Shown: positions 4,222 to 6,656 of the stretch, in pieces
Position numbering within the stretch: position 1 is the stretch's first letter
How the letters are laid out: the number at the start of each line of letters is the position of its first letter
From: Pseudomonadota bacterium
Lineage (GTDB): Bacteria > Pseudomonadota > Alphaproteobacteria > Rhizobiales > Xanthobacteraceae
Assembly: GCA_021823875.1 (NCBI GenBank)
Contig: JAKAMD010000200.1
Span: forward strand, 1-6,656
DNA: 6,656 nt
Direction: 5' to 3'
Notes under the pieces: model-generated
The model's database searches: none
The model's input: only the letters and a program-made list of their open reading frames with translations
What the model was told of the DNA's origin: nothing
Position numbers and translations under genes: made by a program

Positions 4222-6656
4222 GTGATCACCAGCGTTGAACCCACCCAAGCCGGCCCTCGTCTGGCCGCGGATCAGCCAACTGTCCCGCAGGCCCGCAGTG
4301 CGGATTTCCGCAGCATCAAGATTCCGCCGAAGCCGATCGCGCTGGTCCCGTCGCCGGCGACGTCTTCCGGCGAGGACGACAACGCCATTCGTTGGCGCGA
4401 GGGCGAGCGGCTCAATCACCTGATTGAAGAGCGCTGCGCGCAGCTCGGCGCGAAGGATGCGGTGGTCACCGACGATGCGGTCCTGAGCTATCGGGATCTC
4501 GACGCCCGCGCCGACCAGCTTGCCCGCTACTTCGCCCGCCAGGGCATCGCGTCCGGCCACCGGGTCGGATTGCTGTTCGACCGCAGTGTCGAAACCTATG
4601 TCGCGCTCCTGGCGGTGATGAAGGTCAACGCCGCCTATGTGCCGCTCGATCCCGGGTTCCCGACCGAGCGCATTCAGTTCATCGCGGCCGATGCCGGCCT
4701 GCGCGCTATCGTGTCGATGGCTGCCTTTGAGGAAAAGCTCGCGCCGGTAGGGGTGCAGCTTGTGCTGCTCGACCGCATCCGCGCGCAGATCGACGCCGAG
4801 CCTGCCGGTCCTCTGACCGAAGGCGAAGTCGCGGCGCCAGCCGATCAGGCCTGCTACATCATTTACACCTCGGGAACGACGGGCAATCCGAAGGGCGTCA
4901 TCGTCGAGCATCCGAGCATCTGCAATTTCGTCCGCGTCGCCGCATCGCTCTACGGGTTCGGGCCGCAGGACCGCGTTTATCAGGGCATGACGATCGCCTT
5001 CGATTTCTCGATCGAAGAGATCTGGGTGCCGTTGATGGCCGGCGCCACGCTCATTCCCACGAGGCCCGGCGCCAGCCTGGTCGGCGAGGAGCTCAGCGCC
5101 TTCCTGCGCGAGCGCAACGTCACCGGCATGGCTTGCTGCCCGACCTTGCTGGCGACGATCGAGGAAGAACTGCCTGCGCTGCGCGTGCTGCTGGTCGGCG
5201 GCGAAGCCTGCCCGCAGAATCTGGTGCGGCGCTGGCACCGGGCCGGGCGCACGATCCTGAATACCTACGGTCCGACCGAGGCCACCGTCACCTGCACGAT
5301 GACCGAGCTCGTGCCGAACAAGCCGGTCACCATCGGCCGGCCGCTGCCGACCTATTCCATCGTCATCCTCGATCCCGAGGAAGCGCGCGAGATGCCGTCC
5401 GGCGAATTGGGCGAGATCGGCATCGCCGGCATCGGGCTCGCCGCCGGTTATAGGAACCGCGACGAATTGACGGCGCAGAAATTCATTCCCGATTTCATCG
5501 GCATCGAGAACAACCCGTCCAAGCGCATCTACCGCACCGGCGATCTCGGCCGCATCAATGCCAACGGCGAAGTCGAATATCACGGCCGCATCGATACCCA
5601 GGTGAAGATCCGCGGTTATCGCATCGAGACCGCCGAGATCGAGTCGATGCTGCTGGAACTGCCGCAGATTGCGCAAGCGGCGGTTTCCACCTACGAGCCC
5701 GAGCCGGGCATGCCGGAGCTCGTCGCCTATTATTCGTTCAAGCAGGGCGAGAAGCTGTCGCGCGGCGACATCGCGGCGGCGCTACGCAGCCGGCTGCCGG
5801 CCTACATGGTGCCGGCCTTCCTGGAAGAACTGCCCTTCATCCCGATGCTGATCAGCAGCAAGGCCGATCGCAAGAAGCTGCCGAAGCCGAAGGGAGGGCG
5901 TTTTCACGCCGAGGGCAATCACGTTGAAGCGAAAACCGAGAACGAACGCGTTCTGGCGAACGCGCTCGCCGAGATCCTGAAGGCCGAGCGCGTCTCCGCC
6001 GAAGATCATTTCTTCAACGACCTTGGTGCGCACTCGCTGCTGATGGCGCGTTTCTGCGCCAGCATCCGGCGCTATCCGGCGATGTCGAACGTCTCGATGC
6101 GCGACATCTACCAGAATCCGACGGTCACGAAGCTGGCGGCCTGGCTGGACAACACCGCCGAGGAAGACGTCATCGATACCAGGCGCGAGCCGTTCCATGT
6201 CCCATCCGACTTTTCCTATTACGGGTGCGGCGCGCTGCAGCTCCTGTTCTATGCCGGCTACGGCGCGCTCATGGTCTGGATTTCGGCCGTTGGTTTCCGC
6301 TGGATTTCGGCGGCCGGCAGCGGGCTTGAACTTTATCTGCGCAGCGTTGCGGCTGCCGGTGCGGTCTTTGTCGGTTTGACTGCGCTTTCCATCGCCGCCA
6401 AATGGCTGCTGATTGGCAAATGGAAGGCCGAGACCTTCCCGATCTGGAGCCTGCGCTATTTCCGCTTCTGGCTGGTGCAGACGCTCATGCGCACCGCGCC
6501 GGTGGGCCTGTTTATCGGCAGCCCGATCTACAACCTCTACCTGCGGGCGCTCGGCGCCAAGATCGGGCGCGGCGCCGTCATGCAGTCGCGCTTCCTGCCG
6601 GTGTCCACCGATCTGTTCACGGTCGGCGACAACGCGATCCTGCGCAAGGATTCGAT
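4222..6656 (+). CDS. Pls/PosA family single-module NRPS with membrane-bound terminal domain (3' end outside window)
   Basis: Large synthetase; 811 residues are visible with no stop before the right edge. Residues from the GTG at 4222: adenylation motifs LSYRDL (88), AYVPLD (138-143), YTSGTTGNPKG (215-225), FDFS (Asp261), NTYGPTE (347-353), YRTGDL (437-442), the GRIDTQVKIRGYRIE stretch (455-469), LPAYMVP (525-531) and the catalytic A10 Lys547. A carrier domain has FFNDLGAHSLL with the phosphopantetheine Ser605. No ordinary condensation or thioesterase domain follows. Instead there are two hydrophobic helices (about 670-693 and 708-731) and then LGAKIGRGAVM (777-787), the opening of a hexapeptide-repeat acyltransferase-like fold. 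A-T-TM-soluble domain is the layout of epsilon-poly-L-lysine synthetase (Pls) and its relatives, in which three soluble domains separated by helix pairs do the polymerising. The frame is open from 4111 and the first in-frame ATG (4618) lies inside the adenylation domain, so a GTG start is needed; GTG at 4153 is less likely. The product and partners are not visible. Confidence 0.93.
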   Translation, partial: MITSVEPTQAGPRLAADQPTVPQARSADFRSIKIPPKPIALVPSPATSSGEDDNAIRWREGERLNHLIEERCAQLGAKDAVVTDDAVLSYRDLDARADQLARYFARQGIASGHRVGLLFDRSVETYVALLAVMKVNAAYVPLDPGFPTERIQFIAADAGLRAIVSMAAFEEKLAPVGVQLVLLDRIRAQIDAEPAGPLTEGEVAAPADQACYIIYTSGTTGNPKGVIVEHPSICNFVRVAASLYGFGPQDRVYQGMTIAFDFSIEEIWVPLMAGATLIPTRPGASLVGEELSAFLRERNVTGMACCPTLLATIEEELPALRVLLVGGEACPQNLVRRWHRAGRTILNTYGPTEATVTCTMTELVPNKPVTIGRPLPTYSIVILDPEEAREMPSGELGEIGIAGIGLAAGYRNRDELTAQKFIPDFIGIENNPSKRIYRTGDLGRINANGEVEYHGRIDTQVKIRGYRIETAEIESMLLELPQIAQAAVSTYEPEPGMPELVAYYSFKQGEKLSRGDIAAALRSRLPAYMVPAFLEELPFIPMLISSKADRKKLPKPKGGRFHAEGNHVEAKTENERVLANALAEILKAERVSAEDHFFNDLGAHSLLMARFCASIRRYPAMSNVSMRDIYQNPTVTKLAAWLDNTAEEDVIDTRREPFHVPSDFSYYGCGALQLLFYAGYGALMVWISAVGFRWISAAGSGLELYLRSVAAAGAVFVGLTALSIAAKWLLIGKWKAETFPIWSLRYFRFWLVQTLMRTAPVGLFIGSPIYNLYLRALGAKIGRGAVMQSRFLPVSTDLFTVGDNAILRKDS

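Noticed and set aside
4066..5676. 536-residue open frame on the minus strand
   Set aside because: It lies antisense to the adenylation domain, which has every core motif on the plus strand. Its composition (rich in D, R, A, G, H) is typical of the mirror of a GC-rich gene.
1..6656. CRISPR arrays, tRNA or rRNA genes, insertion sequences, phage genes
   Set aside because: No regularly spaced repeats, cloverleaf sequence, transposase motif or terminal inverted repeats were seen on either strand.

Overview
The window is GC-rich throughout and its proteins read like those of an alphaproteobacterium of the order Hyphomicrobiales (Bradyrhizobium/Rhodopseudomonas/Pseudolabrys-like). That placement is inferred from protein style and composition; no marker gene is present.

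Layout from left to right. (1) 1-1142, plus strand: the C-terminal half of a Cu+-exporting P1B-1 ATPase (CopA type), cut by the left edge just after its CPC motif. (2) 1304-2011, minus strand: a LamB/YcsF family protein (PxpA, 5-oxoprolinase subunit A), whose last residues look frameshifted by one missing base near 1342. (3) 2108-2551, plus strand, divergent from pxpA: a short single-domain TrmO/TsaA-type tRNA methyltransferase. (4) 2588-3712, minus strand, convergent with trmO: a YeiH/UPF0324 family membrane protein (putative sulfate exporter). (5) 3713-4221: about 500 bases with no convincing gene, carrying a symmetrical inverted repeat upstream of yeiH and a hairpin upstream of the next gene. 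(6) 4222 to the right edge, plus strand: the first 811 residues of a large nonribosomal peptide synthetase with one adenylation domain, one carrier domain, then membrane helices and the start of a hexapeptide-repeat acyltransferase-like domain. This is the architecture of the Pls/PosA family (epsilon-poly-lysine synthetase relatives, 'NRPS terminal domain').

The first four genes are ordinary housekeeping or accessory functions: copper export, 5-oxoproline metabolism, tRNA modification and anion export. They alternate in strand, so they do not form one operon or an obvious shared pathway. The point of interest is the Pls/PosA-like synthetase. Its adenylation pocket, read by alignment to GrsA PheA, gives D-F-E-A-L-G-T-V-T-K, close to a lysine-type code. 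That suggests a membrane-bound enzyme making a cationic isopeptide or amino-acid homopolymer. The rest of the enzyme and any partner genes lie beyond the right edge.
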